The notes under the pieces are model-generated. The model saw only the letters and a list, made by a program, of their open reading frames with translations. It made no database searches and had not been told where the DNA came from. Shown here in pieces: positions 26,423 through 36,583 of a DNA stretch of 64,000 nt (position 1 is the stretch's first letter; every line of letters begins with the position of its first letter). Source of the stretch: Mycobacterium sp. (GTDB lineage: Bacteria > Actinomycetota > Actinomycetes > Mycobacteriales > Mycobacteriaceae). The position numbers and the translations under genes are program-made. The stretch lies in contig NZ_PKEK01000079.1 in the NCBI RefSeq assembly GCF_002863225.1, positions 30,036 through 94,035 of the forward strand, in the 5' to 3' direction.

Positions 26423-26836
26423 ATGACGGATCTGTGGGTGCAGCGCACCGGAGTGCGGCGCTACACCGGCCGTAGCTCGCGGGGCGCCGAGGTGCTGATC
26501 GGCTCCGAGGATGTCGAGGGCGTGTTCACCCCGGGAGAACTCCTGAAAATCGCGCTCGCTGCCTGTAGCGGAATGTCCAGCGACGCACCGCTGGCCCGTC
26601 GACTGGGCGAGGACTACCCGGCCACCGTTCGGGTGTCCGGCGACGCGGACCGCGAGCAAGAGGTGTACCCGCTGCTCCGGGAGGCGCTCGAAGTCGACCT
26701 CTCGGGCTTGGACGACGCCGAGAAGTCGCGCCTGCTCACCGTGGTCCAGCGCGCTGTCGACCAGGTGTGCACGGTGGGGCGGACGCTGAAGGCGGGAACC
26801 AAGGTCGAGTTCCACGTTGTCGATGACCGAAAGTGA
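26423..26836 (+). CDS. OsmC-like peroxide-reductase family protein
   Basis: A 137-residue OsmC/Ohr-fold protein, homologue of Rv2923c. The two conserved cysteines are C48 (in LKIALAACSGMSSD) and C116 (DQVCTVGRTL), and the glutamate in TPGELL is in the usual place. OsmC proteins reduce organic hydroperoxides with these cysteines. The stop overlaps the acyP start by 14 bases, so the two are in one transcript. Confidence 0.9.
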   Translation: MTDLWVQRTGVRRYTGRSSRGAEVLIGSEDVEGVFTPGELLKIALAACSGMSSDAPLARRLGEDYPATVRVSGDADREQEVYPLLREALEVDLSGLDDAEKSRLLTVVQRAVDQVCTVGRTLKAGTKVEFHVVDDRK

Positions 26837-27107
26837 CAATGCCCGGCTGACCGCCTGGGTGCACGGGCGGGTGCAGGGCGTCGGCTTTCGCTGGTGGACC
26901 CGATCCCGCGCGCTGGAGCTCGGTCTGACCGGCTACGCCGCCAACCGTCCCGACGGCCGGGTGTTCGTCGTCGCGCAGGGATCGCGTGACGCCTGTGAAC
27001 AGCTGTTACGCCTGTTGCAGAGCGGAAACACGCCGGGCAGTGTCGACACCGTGGTCGCCGACTGGTCGCCGCCCGGGGAAGCGATCAGCGACTTCTCCGA
27101 GCGTTAG
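26823..27107 (+). CDS. acyP: acylphosphatase
   Basis: A 94-residue acylphosphatase. The phosphate loop GRVQGVGFR ends with catalytic R23, and N41 (GYAANRPDG) is the second catalytic residue. It corresponds to Rv2922A between the OsmC-like gene and smc. ATG 26823 is preferred over the TTG two codons upstream. Confidence 0.95.
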   Translation: MTESDNARLTAWVHGRVQGVGFRWWTRSRALELGLTGYAANRPDGRVFVVAQGSRDACEQLLRLLQSGNTPGSVDTVVADWSPPGEAISDFSER

Positions 27108-27219
27108 GCCCCTGGGACGCGTCGCGTCCCGCGTCGTCGCCCGACGGCCGCAAGTCCGGCTCTCACGTCGAACGCGCGTCGCCTTCTGCATCGTGACCGG
27201 ACGGGTAGTCTGGCACGCC

Positions 27220-30200
27220 GTGTACCTCAAGAGTCTGACGCTCAAGGGCTTCAAGTCCTTCGCGTCGCCGACGACTCTGCGGTTCGAGCCCGGCATCACC
27301 GCGGTGGTCGGGCCGAACGGGTCCGGCAAATCCAACGTGGTCGACGCACTGGCCTGGGTGATGGGGGAGCAGGGCGCCAAAACACTGCGCGGCGGAAAGA
27401 TGGAAGACGTCATCTTCGCCGGCACCTCGTCACGTGCTCCGCTGGGCCGCGCCGAGGTGACGGTCACCATCGACAACTCCGACAACGCCCTGCCGATCGA
27501 GTACTCCGAGGTCTCGATCACCCGGCGGATGTTCCGCGACGGAGCCAGCGAATACGAAATCAACGGCAGCAGTTGCCGTTTGATGGACGTCCAGGAACTG
27601 CTGAGCGACTCCGGGATCGGCCGCGAAATGCACGTCATCGTCGGGCAGGGCAAGCTCAACGAGATCCTGGAATCGCGGCCGGAAGACCGCCGGGCGTTCA
27701 TCGAAGAAGCCGCCGGCGTGCTCAAGCACCGCAAGCGCAAGGAAAAAGCGGTCCGCAAGCTCGAGTCGATGTCGGCGAATCTGGCCAGGCTGACCGACCT
27801 GACCACTGAGCTGCGTCGTCAGCTCAAACCGCTCGGCCGACAAGCAGAAGTAGCCCGGCGCGCCCAGACCATTCAGGCCGATCTGCGCGATGCCCGGCTG
27901 CGGCTCGCCGCCGACGATGTGGTGACCCGGCAATCCGAGCTCAACAACACCAACCACGCCGAGGCGACGTTGCGGCGCGAGCACGACGAGGCCTCGGCCC
28001 GGATGGCGGTGGCATCCGAGGAACTGGCCGCCCACGAAGCGGCGTTGTCGGCGTTGTCCGAGCGGGCGGAGTCGGCGCAGCAAACCTGGTTCCGGTTGTC
28101 CGCCTTGGCCGAACGGGTCAGTGCGACCGTGCGCATCGCTAGCGAACGCGCCCAGCATCTCGACGTCGAGACAGCGTCGACCGGTGGCCCCGATCCCGAC
28201 GAGTTGGAGGCCGAGGCCGAGCAGGTCGCCGGTGCCGAGCGGCAGCTGCTCGCCGAGCTCGACGCCACCCGTACCCGGCTCGACGCCGCCCGGGCGGAGT
28301 TGGCCGACCGGGAGCGAGACGCCACCGAGGCCGAACAGGCCCACCTGGCCGCGGTGCAGGCCGAGGCCGACCGGCGCGAGGGACTGGCCCGGCTGACCGG
28401 TCAGGTGGACACGATGCGGGCGCGTGTCGAGTCGATCGACGACGGTGTCGCCAAGCTCTCCGAACGCATCGAACACGCCGCCGCTCGCGCCCAACAAGCC
28501 AAAGCCGAGTTCGAGACCGTGCAGGGCCGGGTCGGCGAGCTGGACCAAGGTGAAGTCGGTCTCGACGAACACCACGATCGGACGGTAGCCGCCCTACGGT
28601 CGGCCGACGAGCGGGTCGCCGAGCTGCAAACCGCCGAGCGCGGTGCCGAGCGGCAGGTGGCGTCGCTGCGGGCACGTATCGATGCGCTCGCGGTGGGGCT
28701 CGAGCGTCGCGACGGCGCCGCCTGGCTGACCCAGAATCACGGCAGCGCAGGGTTTTTGGGATCGATTGCGAAGCTCGTCAGGGTGCATTCCGGCTACGAG
28801 GCGGCACTGGCGGCGGTGCTGGGATCGGCCGCAGACGCGTTGGCGGCCGAAAGCTCGACCGCGGCAACGGATGCTGTGCTCGCGCTCAAGCAAGCTGACG
28901 GTGGCCGCGCCGCCATCGTCCTGAGTGACTGGCCTGCGGAGGCCCCCGACGGCGCGGGCGTATTGCCCGACGGTGCGCGCTGGGCCCTCGACCTCGTGGA
29001 GGCACCGCCCCGGCTGCGTGGCGCGATGGTGGCCATGCTCTCTCGCGTCGCGGTCGTCAGCGGCTTGAGTGAGGCGATGAATCTCGTTGCCGCGCAGCCA
29101 CATTTGCGTGCAGTCACGCGTGACGGCGATCTGGTGGGGGCCGGCTGGATCAACGGCGGATCGGACCGCAAACCCTCGACGCTGGAGATCACCTCCGAAA
29201 TCGCCAAGGCGCGAGCCGAACTCGTCGCCGCAGAGACGCAGACCAGCGAGCTCGGCGCCGCACTGTCCGGTGCGGTGAGCGAACAGACCGCCCGCCAAGA
29301 CTCCGCCGAGCAGGCACTGGCAGCGCTCAACGAATCCGACGCCGCGATCTCGGCGATCTACGAGCAGCTCGGGCGACTCGGTCAGGACGCCCGCGCCGCC
29401 GACGAGGAATGGCACCGCCTGATGCGTCAGCGCGAGGAACTGGAGACCGGGCGCGCCGACACCCTCGCCGAGCTCGGTGAGCTCGAAACCCGGCTCGGCA
29501 ACGTCGAACAGACCCAGAGCGTCAGCGCCGAGCCCGTTGATCGTCAGCAGATTTCGGCTGCGGCCGAGGCTGCCCGCGGTGTCGAGGTCGAGGCCCGGCT
29601 GGCCGTCCGAACCGCCGAAGAGCGGGCCAATGCTGTTCGCGGAAGGGCGGATTCGCTCCGCCGTGCCGCAGTTGCCGAGCGCGAGGCGCGGGTGCGTGCA
29701 CAACAGGCCCGCGCCGCGCGTCAGCACGCCGCGGCGGTGGCTGCCGCCGTGGCCGATGCCGGTCGGCGTCTGGCAGCCCGACTGAGCCAGGTGGTCGGTG
29801 CCGCCTCGCAGAACCGCGACGTGTTGGCCGCCGAGCGTCAGCAGCGTTCGGTCGCGATGGTCGCGGTCCGCGACGAGGTGCACACTCTGGGCACCCGGAT
29901 CGGGGTGCTCACCGAGGCGTTGCACCGTGACGAAGTCGCCAAAGCGCAAGCGGCGCTTCGCATCGAACAGCTCGAGCAGATGGTGCTCGAACAGTTCGGC
30001 ATGTCGCCCGACGTACTTGTCGCCGAGTACGGCCCACAGGTCTCGCTGCCGCCGACCGAGTTGGAAATGGCGGAGTACGAACAGGCCCGCGAACGAGGCG
30101 AGCAGGTGACTGCGCCGGCGCCGCTGCCCTTCGACCGACCCACCCAGGAGCGCCGGGCCAAACGCGCCGAACGTGAGCTCGCCGAGCTCGGCCGGGTCAA

Positions 30201-30813
30201 CCCGTTGGCGCTGGAGGAGTTCGCCGCGTTGGAGGAACGCTTCAACTTCCTGTCCACTCAGCTCGAGGATGTCAAGGCCGCGCGCAAGGACCTGCTGGAT
30301 GTGGTCGCCGATGTCGATGCCCGCATTCTGCAGGTGTTCACCGAGGCCTATGTCGACGTAGAGCGAGAGTTCCAAGGGGTTTTCGCGTCGCTCTTCCCCG
30401 GCGGTGAGGGCCGGTTGCTGCTCACCAATCCCGACGACATGCTCACCACGGGCATCGAGGTCGAGGCCCGTCCGCCCGGCAAGAAGGTCAAGCGGCTGTC
30501 GCTGCTGTCCGGTGGCGAGAAATCGCTGACCGCGGTAGCGATGCTGGTGGCCATCTTCCGGGCCCGCCCGTCGCCGTTCTACATCATGGACGAGGTCGAG
30601 GCGGCCCTCGACGACACCAACCTGCGGCGGCTGATCGGCCTGTTCGAGCTGCTGCGGGCCAAGTCCCAGCTGATCGTCATCACGCACCAAAAGCCGACCA
30701 TGGAGGTCGCTGACTCGTTGTACGGGGTGACGATGCGAGACGACGGCATCACCACGGTGATCTCTCAGCGGATGCGCGGTCAGCAGGTCAACGAGCTGGT
30801 CACGACTACCTAA
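27220..30813 (+). CDS. smc: chromosome segregation ATPase SMC
   Basis: A 1197-residue SMC protein. Head part 1 has Walker A GPNGSGKS at residues 31-38. Two long coiled coils (about 170-500 and 665-1010) flank a hinge (about 510-650). Head part 2 has the signature LSGGEKSLTAVAM and Walker B FYIMDEVEAALDDTN. It compacts and segregates the chromosome with ScpA/B. The GTG 27220 start gives the canonical MYLKSLTLKGFKSF beginning. The reverse strand holds long open frames that are only mirrors of the codon bias. Confidence 0.97.
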   Translation: MYLKSLTLKGFKSFASPTTLRFEPGITAVVGPNGSGKSNVVDALAWVMGEQGAKTLRGGKMEDVIFAGTSSRAPLGRAEVTVTIDNSDNALPIEYSEVSITRRMFRDGASEYEINGSSCRLMDVQELLSDSGIGREMHVIVGQGKLNEILESRPEDRRAFIEEAAGVLKHRKRKEKAVRKLESMSANLARLTDLTTELRRQLKPLGRQAEVARRAQTIQADLRDARLRLAADDVVTRQSELNNTNHAEATLRREHDEASARMAVASEELAAHEAALSALSERAESAQQTWFRLSALAERVSATVRIASERAQHLDVETASTGGPDPDELEAEAEQVAGAERQLLAELDATRTRLDAARAELADRERDATEAEQAHLAAVQAEADRREGLARLTGQVDTMRARVESIDDGVAKLSERIEHAAARAQQAKAEFETVQGRVGELDQGEVGLDEHHDRTVAALRSADERVAELQTAERGAERQVASLRARIDALAVGLERRDGAAWLTQNHGSAGFLGSIAKLVRVHSGYEAALAAVLGSAADALAAESSTAATDAVLALKQADGGRAAIVLSDWPAEAPDGAGVLPDGARWALDLVEAPPRLRGAMVAMLSRVAVVSGLSEAMNLVAAQPHLRAVTRDGDLVGAGWINGGSDRKPSTLEITSEIAKARAELVAAETQTSELGAALSGAVSEQTARQDSAEQALAALNESDAAISAIYEQLGRLGQDARAADEEWHRLMRQREELETGRADTLAELGELETRLGNVEQTQSVSAEPVDRQQISAAAEAARGVEVEARLAVRTAEERANAVRGRADSLRRAAVAEREARVRAQQARAARQHAAAVAAAVADAGRRLAARLSQVVGAASQNRDVLAAERQQRSVAMVAVRDEVHTLGTRIGVLTEALHRDEVAKAQAALRIEQLEQMVLEQFGMSPDVLVAEYGPQVSLPPTELEMAEYEQARERGEQVTAPAPLPFDRPTQERRAKRAERELAELGRVNPLALEEFAALEERFNFLSTQLEDVKAARKDLLDVVADVDARILQVFTEAYVDVEREFQGVFASLFPGGEGRLLLTNPDDMLTTGIEVEARPPGKKVKRLSLLSGGEKSLTAVAMLVAIFRARPSPFYIMDEVEAALDDTNLRRLIGLFELLRAKSQLIVITHQKPTMEVADSLYGVTMRDDGITTVISQRMRGQQVNELVTTT

Positions 30814-30825
30814 GCGAGGAACACT

Positions 30826-32121
30826 GTGCCGCAATCCCTCTGGATCGCGATAGCGGCTGTCGCCGCACTGATCGTCATCGCCGTCCTGGTATGGGGACTG
30901 GTGCGTTACCGGCGACGGCAGATCAGCCTGTCGGCGCCCGAGCAGACCGCTACCCTCGACCGCTCCGGCGGATATACGGCATCGACTGGAATCACCTTCA
31001 GCCGCACCGAAACTCCTGACATTCTCGACACCACAGGTCTGCCCACCGTCGGCGATGACGCGACCATTCCGCGCGATGCCCCGAAACGCTCCGTCTCCGA
31101 TGTCCAACTGCCCCTGCCGGGTACCGCCGCGCCGACGCCCGAAGCGGAGCCGGCTGCCCAGCCGGAAGTCGCGGCGGAGGCACCTGCGGTAGAGGAGATC
31201 GCACCGACCGATGGACGGCTGGAGCGACTCCGCGGACGGCTGGCGCGGTCGCAGAATGCGTTGGGCCGAAGCCTGCTAGGACTTCTCGGCGGTGGCGATC
31301 TCGACGAAGATTCGTGGGAACAGGTCGAGGACACGCTGCTGATCGCCGACTTGGGGCCGACGGTGACCAGCTCGGTGGTCGCTCAGTTGCGCAGCCGTCT
31401 GGCCAGTCGAGACGTACACACCGAGGCCGATGCCCGGGCGGTGCTGCGCGAGGTGCTGATCGGCGAGCTCCAACCCGGTCTGGACCGCTCGGTGCGCGCA
31501 CTGCCGCACGGCGATCATCCGTCGGTGCTGCTGGTGGTCGGCGTCAACGGGACCGGAAAGACAACGACGGTGGGCAAACTCGCGCGCGTGCTGGTCGCGG
31601 ACGGCCGACGCGTCGTGCTGGGTGCCGCTGACACCTTCCGGGCCGCCGCCGCGGATCAGTTGCAGGCTTGGGCATCTCGGGTGGGCGCCGAGGTGGTTCG
31701 GGGCGCCGAGGGCGCCGACCCGGCCGCGGTGGCATTCGACGCGGTCGACAAGGGGATCGAGGTGGGCGCCGACGTCGTCGTGATCGACACCGCCGGCCGG
31801 CTGCACACCAAGACCGGGCTGATGGACGAGCTCGGCAAGGTCAAGCGAGTGGTCAGCCGGCGGGCGGCCGTTGACGAGGTGCTGCTGGTGCTCGATGCGA
31901 CCATCGGGCAGAACGGTCTGGCGCAGGCCCGCGTGTTCGCCGACGTGGTCGAGATCACCGGCGCGGTACTGACCAAACTAGACGGCACGGCCAAGGGCGG
32001 CATTGTGTTTCGCGTCCAACAGGAGCTCGGAGTGCCGGTCAAGTTGGTCGGACTCGGCGAGGGGCCCGACGATCTGGCGCCCTTCGAACCGGCGGCCTTC
32101 GTCGACGCACTGTTGGGTTAG
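30826..32121 (+). CDS. ftsY: signal recognition particle receptor FtsY
   Basis: A 431-residue SRP GTPase. It has an N-terminal membrane helix (about residues 5-27), typical of actinobacterial FtsY, then a variable acidic/proline linker to about 130, the four-helix N domain and the G domain. G1 is GVNGTGKTTTVGKLA (from about 239), G3 is DTAGR near 321, G4 TKLDG near 383. It docks ribosome-SRP complexes at the membrane, with Ffh encoded at 37581. The gap to smc is 12 bases. Confidence 0.97.
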   Translation: MPQSLWIAIAAVAALIVIAVLVWGLVRYRRRQISLSAPEQTATLDRSGGYTASTGITFSRTETPDILDTTGLPTVGDDATIPRDAPKRSVSDVQLPLPGTAAPTPEAEPAAQPEVAAEAPAVEEIAPTDGRLERLRGRLARSQNALGRSLLGLLGGGDLDEDSWEQVEDTLLIADLGPTVTSSVVAQLRSRLASRDVHTEADARAVLREVLIGELQPGLDRSVRALPHGDHPSVLLVVGVNGTGKTTTVGKLARVLVADGRRVVLGAADTFRAAAADQLQAWASRVGAEVVRGAEGADPAAVAFDAVDKGIEVGADVVVIDTAGRLHTKTGLMDELGKVKRVVSRRAAVDEVLLVLDATIGQNGLAQARVFADVVEITGAVLTKLDGTAKGGIVFRVQQELGVPVKLVGLGEGPDDLAPFEPAAFVDALLG

Positions 32122-32171
32122 CAGCGGGCGACCCTCGTTGTATCCCGCCTCCGTAGGCAGCCAGAGCAGAT

Positions 32172-32221
32172 GTAACACCGACGAAACCTGTCAGCGCCGC
32201 GATTTGTAACAACCTCTTTGC
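32172..32221 (+). promoter_or_regulatory. GlnR-type nitrogen-control boxes upstream of amt
   Basis: GTAAC-N6-GAAAC at 32172-32187 is an exact match to the GlnR a/b half-site pair with the expected 6-base spacer. A second GTAAC at 32206 is followed at the same spacing by a weaker TTTGC. The sites sit 70-115 bases before the amt start, consistent with activation of amt-glnB-glnD under nitrogen limitation. Confidence 0.7.
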
Positions 32222-32288
32222 AAGGTTCTCATGCAGGCCGCAGTCACATGTCCGGCGGCTGTAGATGGCTGACCGGAGGTGATAGCGC

Positions 32289-33707
32289 GTGAGTTTCCCG
32301 ACATTGGGCCAGCCCGACACCGGCGACACCGCTTGGATGCTGGCGAGTTCCGCACTGGTGTTGTTGATGACCCCGGGTCTTGCCTTCTTCTACGGCGGGA
32401 TGGTCCGCGCCAGAAGCGTGCTCAACATGATCATGATGAGCGTCAGCGCGATGGGCGTCGTGACCGTGCTGTGGGTGCTTTACGGCTACTCGATAGCGTT
32501 CGGCGACGACAAGAACGGCCTGTTCGGTGACCCGCTGCAGTACTTCGGTCTGAAGGGGCTCATCGGGGGCAACTCCGCTGCCGCGGCGGCCGGCAAAGCC
32601 GCCACCGACATTCCGCTTGCCGGCACCCTGCCGATGACGGTGTTCGTAGCCTTCCAGCTGATGTTCGCGATCATCACCGTGGCGTTGATCTCCGGAGCGG
32701 TCTCCGACCGGCTGAAGTTCAGCGCCTGGCTGGTCTTCGCAGGTCTGTGGGCGACGATCGTCTACTTCCCGGTGGCGCACTGGGTCTTCTCGTTCGACGG
32801 CGTCACCGCCGAGCACGGCGGTTGGATCGCCAACAAGCTGAAAGCGATCGACTTCGCCGGCGGGACAGCGGTCCACATCAACTCCGGTACCGCAGGTTTG
32901 GTGCTGGCCCTCGTACTGGGCAAGCGCAAAGGCTGGCCTACGACGCTGTTCCGGCCGCACAACGTCCCGTTCGTGATGCTCGGCGCCGGTCTGCTGTGGT
33001 TCGGCTGGTACGGCTTCAACGCCGGGTCGGCCACCAGTTCCAACGGCGTGGCTGCCTCCACCTTCATCACGACCACCGTCGCCACTGCCGCGGCCATGCT
33101 GGCCTGGCTGGCAACCGAGCGCATCCGCGACGGGCACGCGACCACACTCGGCGCGGCCTCCGGGATCGTGGCCGGTCTGGTGGCCATCACTCCGTCGTGT
33201 TCGTCGGTGAACGTGCTGGGCGCGCTCGTCATCGGTGTGGTCGGCGGTGTGCTCTGCGCGCTGGCGGTCGGACTGAAATTCAAACTGGGCTTCGACGACT
33301 CTCTCGACGTGGTCGGGGTGCACCTGGTCGGTGGTCTGGCGGGCACGTTGTTGATCGGTCTGGTCGCCACACCTGAAGCTCCCGCCGCCGTCAAGGGACT
33401 GTTCTACGGCGGAGGTTGGGATCAGCTGTGGCGGCAGGCGGTAGGCGCGTTCAGCGTTCTTGCCTACTCCGCTATCGTCACTCTTATCCTGGCCTTGATA
33501 CTGAAATACACGATCGGGTTGCGCCTGGATTCCGAGGGAGAAGCGACGGGAATCGACGAGTCTCAGCACGCTGAGGGCGCGTACGACTTCGCGGCGGCGG
33601 GCGGTTCCGGGTCTGTTCTTCCCCATGCCAGCCTGCCGGAGCCGGAGGGCGCCCGTGGCCATGGCTCGGAAGAGTATCGAGTGGGCGACAAAGTAGAGGC
33701 GGAGTAG
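32289..33707 (+). CDS. amt: ammonium transporter (Amt/MEP/Rh)
   Basis: A 472-residue ammonium channel with 11 predicted transmembrane helices. Amt features include TPGLAFFYGGMVR near the N-terminus, YFPVAHWVFS, the pore region AVHINSGTAGLVLALVLG (first pore histidine) and VGVHLVGGLAGTLLIG (second pore histidine). A ~60-residue cytoplasmic tail ends acidic. The GTG is preceded by GGAGGTGA at 9 bases. First gene of the nitrogen operon with glnB 2 bases downstream. Confidence 0.96.
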   Translation: MSFPTLGQPDTGDTAWMLASSALVLLMTPGLAFFYGGMVRARSVLNMIMMSVSAMGVVTVLWVLYGYSIAFGDDKNGLFGDPLQYFGLKGLIGGNSAAAAAGKAATDIPLAGTLPMTVFVAFQLMFAIITVALISGAVSDRLKFSAWLVFAGLWATIVYFPVAHWVFSFDGVTAEHGGWIANKLKAIDFAGGTAVHINSGTAGLVLALVLGKRKGWPTTLFRPHNVPFVMLGAGLLWFGWYGFNAGSATSSNGVAASTFITTTVATAAAMLAWLATERIRDGHATTLGAASGIVAGLVAITPSCSSVNVLGALVIGVVGGVLCALAVGLKFKLGFDDSLDVVGVHLVGGLAGTLLIGLVATPEAPAAVKGLFYGGGWDQLWRQAVGAFSVLAYSAIVTLILALILKYTIGLRLDSEGEATGIDESQHAEGAYDFAAAGGSGSVLPHASLPEPEGARGHGSEEYRVGDKVEAE

Positions 33708-33709
33708 AA

Positions 33710-34048
33710 ATGAAGCTGATCACTGCGATCGTCAAACCGTTCACGCTGGAGGACATCAAGGCCAGCCTCGAGCAAATCGGGATCCTGGGGATGACGGTCA
33801 GCGAAGTCCAGGGTTACGGGCGGCAGAAGGGGCACACCGAGGTCTACCGGGGTGCCGAGTACTCCGTCGACTTCGTACCGAAGGTCCGCGTCGAGGTGCT
33901 GGTCGAGGACTTCGACGCCGACAAGGCCCTGGACGCTATCGTGCGGTCCGCCCGTACTGGCAAGATCGGTGACGGCAAAGTCTGGGTCAGCCCGGTGGAA
34001 ACCGTGGTGCGGGTGCGCACCGGGGAGCGCGGAGCCGACGCGATCTGA
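33710..34048 (+). CDS. glnB: nitrogen regulatory protein PII
   Basis: A 112-residue PII protein. The T-loop EVYRGAEYSVDF carries Y51, the site of adenylylation in actinobacteria. The ATP-binding B-loop TGKIGDGKVWV is complete. It senses 2-oxoglutarate and ATP/ADP and controls Amt by direct binding. It is coded between amt and the modifying enzyme GlnD. Confidence 0.97.
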   Translation: MKLITAIVKPFTLEDIKASLEQIGILGMTVSEVQGYGRQKGHTEVYRGAEYSVDFVPKVRVEVLVEDFDADKALDAIVRSARTGKIGDGKVWVSPVETVVRVRTGERGADAI

Positions 34049-34144
34049 CAATCGCCAATCGCCGCGGGAGAATTCCTGCGGTGTGGCCGATCCGACCGGG
34101 GCGGGAATGAGACAGCGCGAGCACGATTCGTCAGGGCGATAGGC

Positions 34145-36583
34145 GTGGGGGACAAGATCTCCGGCGCGGCGAATGACCTGGCCGCTGCCCGGGAGAAGCT
34201 GTTGGCCCGCGGGCCGAGCGAACTCGACTCGGCTGCGCTGCGCGAGGCGTGGGGCGAGCTGCACGAATTCTGGTTGACCACCAAGGCTTCCGAGATCGGC
34301 ATCATGCCGGCCAGCGGGTTCGCCATCGTCGCAACAGGCTCACTGGGCCGACGCGAGCTGGTGCCCTACTCAGACCTGGATCTGCTGTTGCTGCACGACG
34401 GCATGAACACCGACGCCGTCCGGGACGTCGCCGATTCGCTGTGGTATCCGTTGTGGGACGCCAACATTCGCCTTGATCACAGCGTTCGGACGGTGGCCCA
34501 GACCCTCAAGGTCGCCAGCGCCGACGTCTCGGCCTGCCTGGCCATGCTGGACACCCGCCACATCGCCGGAGACGAGGAACTGTCCGGGCGCCTGATCGAG
34601 GGTGTACGTCGTCAATGGCGAACGGGAATCCAATCGATCTTTGGTGAAATCGTCGACGAGACCCATGCGCGCTGGCGCCGCTTCGGTGAGATCGCCCACC
34701 GCGCCGAGGCCGATTTGAAGTCCGGCCGTGGCGGGCTGCGCGACATCCAATTGCTGGACGCGCTGGCCATCGCCCACCTGACCGACCGGCTGGCCGTCGG
34801 CGAGGCCGACGACCCGCTGGGCTCGCTCAACGGCGCGCACCTGACCTTGCTCAACGTCCGCACCGAGCTGCACCGGGTCTCAGGCCGAGGGCACGACCAG
34901 GTGCTTGCCCAGTTCGCCGACGAGATCAGCGCTGCGCTGCACATCGGCGACCGCTTCGACTTGTCGCGGGTGCTGTCCGATGTGGGACGGACGATCAGCT
35001 ATCGCGTCGACGCCGGTCTGCGGACCGCCTCCAATGCGCTGCCACGGCGGGGGATGTCGGCGATCCGGCGGCGTCCACGCCGTCCGCTTGACGAAGGCGT
35101 GGTCGAGTACGCCGGCGAGATCGTGTTGGCCCGCGACGCCCGCCCGCAGAGTGATCCGGCGCTGCTGCTGCGGGTGGCGGCGGCGTCAGCAGTCACGGGG
35201 TTGCCGATCGCGGTGTCCACCTTGACCCGGCTGGCCGATACCGCGCCCGAGCTACCGACCCCGTGGCCGCGGGATGCGCTGGACAACCTGCTGGTCATGC
35301 TGACCGCCGGCCCGGACACCATCGCGGTGATCGAAACACTGGACCGCACCGGGTTGTGGGGCCGGCTGTTCCCGGAGTGGGGCGCCGTCCGCGACCTTCC
35401 GCCACGAGACGTGGTGCACATCTGGACCGTCGATCGTCATCTCGCCGAAACTGTCTCGCGGGCAAGGATTTTCACCACCCGGGTAGCGCGCTCGGACCTG
35501 CTGATCCTGGCTGCGCTGCTGCATGACATCGGCAAGGGCCGTGATACCGACCACTGCGTGCTCGGCGCGCAACTGGCCACCCAGATCGGCACCAGGCTGG
35601 GTATGTGGCCCACTGACATCGAGATGCTGTCCAAGCTGGTCTTCCACCACCTGCTGTTGGCCAAGGTCGCGATTCGGCAAGACCTGAACGAACCGCAGAC
35701 CATCAACGGGGTCTGCGACGCGCTGGACGGCGACCCGGTCTTGCTCGATGTGTTGCATGCGCTCACCGAGGCCGACTCGTTGGCCACCGGGCCGGGCGTG
35801 TGGACCGACTGGAAGGCGTCGCTGATCGGTGACCTGGTGCGGCGCTGCAAGATGGCGATGAACGGCGAGGCCCTACCCGAAGCCGACCCGCTCGACCCCG
35901 AGTACATGGCGCTGGCCGCTGATCGCAAGGTGCACGTCGATTTGCGGCCCGGTGCCGACCGGCGGCTGCACCACGCGGTGGTGATCGCGCCGGACCAACG
36001 CGGTCTGCTGTCCAAAGCTGCCGGGGTGCTGACGCTGAATTCGCTGCGCGTGCACTCCGCGTCGATCAACGTCCAGGACGGCGTCGCGGTCAGCGAGTTC
36101 GTGGTGTCGCCTCACTTCGGCAGCCCACCCGCATCGGGTCTGTTGCGCCAGCAGCTCATCAGGGCGCTGGGCGGCCAGACCGACGTGCTGGGCACGCTGG
36201 AGCAGCGCTCGACCGACGCGAAACCCAAGCCGGTCGGTGACGCGCCGACGGCGATTCCGGTGCGACAGCCGTCTGCGCCACCGCGGATCAGGTGGTTCGA
36301 GGGCACACCCGGACGGCTGATCATCGAGATCCGGGCCAACGACCGTCCCGGTCTGCTTGCGCTGCTCACCGGTGCGCTGGAGCGCGCCGGGGTCGACATC
36401 GACTGGGCGAAGGTCACCACCCGGGGGTCGATGGTCGACGACGTGTTCTGCATCGAGCTACCCGAACGCAGCGCTGCCGCCAAGGCGACCGGCGAACCTG
36501 GCTCGAGCACCCGCTCGGCGATCGAGCATCACCTGCTGGCCGTCCTGGACGCGCCCAAGAGTCCGGAGCCCGCGGCGGTCTAA
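34145..36583 (+). CDS. glnD: PII uridylyl/adenylyltransferase GlnD
   Basis: An 812-residue bifunctional nucleotidyltransferase. The NT domain has GSLGRRELVPYSDLDLLLLH (residues about 61-80) with the catalytic DxD, a central HD domain has LLHDIGKGRDTDH (about 458-470), and two ACT domains follow (about 600-680 and 715-800). It adds AMP to Y51 of PII and removes it according to glutamine. Starts with GTG, 96 bases after glnB. Its stop overlaps by 3 bases that of the convergent hydrolase. Confidence 0.96.
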   Translation: MGDKISGAANDLAAAREKLLARGPSELDSAALREAWGELHEFWLTTKASEIGIMPASGFAIVATGSLGRRELVPYSDLDLLLLHDGMNTDAVRDVADSLWYPLWDANIRLDHSVRTVAQTLKVASADVSACLAMLDTRHIAGDEELSGRLIEGVRRQWRTGIQSIFGEIVDETHARWRRFGEIAHRAEADLKSGRGGLRDIQLLDALAIAHLTDRLAVGEADDPLGSLNGAHLTLLNVRTELHRVSGRGHDQVLAQFADEISAALHIGDRFDLSRVLSDVGRTISYRVDAGLRTASNALPRRGMSAIRRRPRRPLDEGVVEYAGEIVLARDARPQSDPALLLRVAAASAVTGLPIAVSTLTRLADTAPELPTPWPRDALDNLLVMLTAGPDTIAVIETLDRTGLWGRLFPEWGAVRDLPPRDVVHIWTVDRHLAETVSRARIFTTRVARSDLLILAALLHDIGKGRDTDHCVLGAQLATQIGTRLGMWPTDIEMLSKLVFHHLLLAKVAIRQDLNEPQTINGVCDALDGDPVLLDVLHALTEADSLATGPGVWTDWKASLIGDLVRRCKMAMNGEALPEADPLDPEYMALAADRKVHVDLRPGADRRLHHAVVIAPDQRGLLSKAAGVLTLNSLRVHSASINVQDGVAVSEFVVSPHFGSPPASGLLRQQLIRALGGQTDVLGTLEQRSTDAKPKPVGDAPTAIPVRQPSAPPRIRWFEGTPGRLIIEIRANDRPGLLALLTGALERAGVDIDWAKVTTRGSMVDDVFCIELPERSAAAKATGEPGSSTRSAIEHHLLAVLDAPKSPEPAAV

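Noticed and set aside
28594..31107. 837-residue open frame on the minus strand opposite smc/ftsY
   Set aside because: It mirrors the third-position GC bias of smc; composition is repetitive (GQ, VD, L) and it has no recognisable domain, while smc itself is unambiguous.
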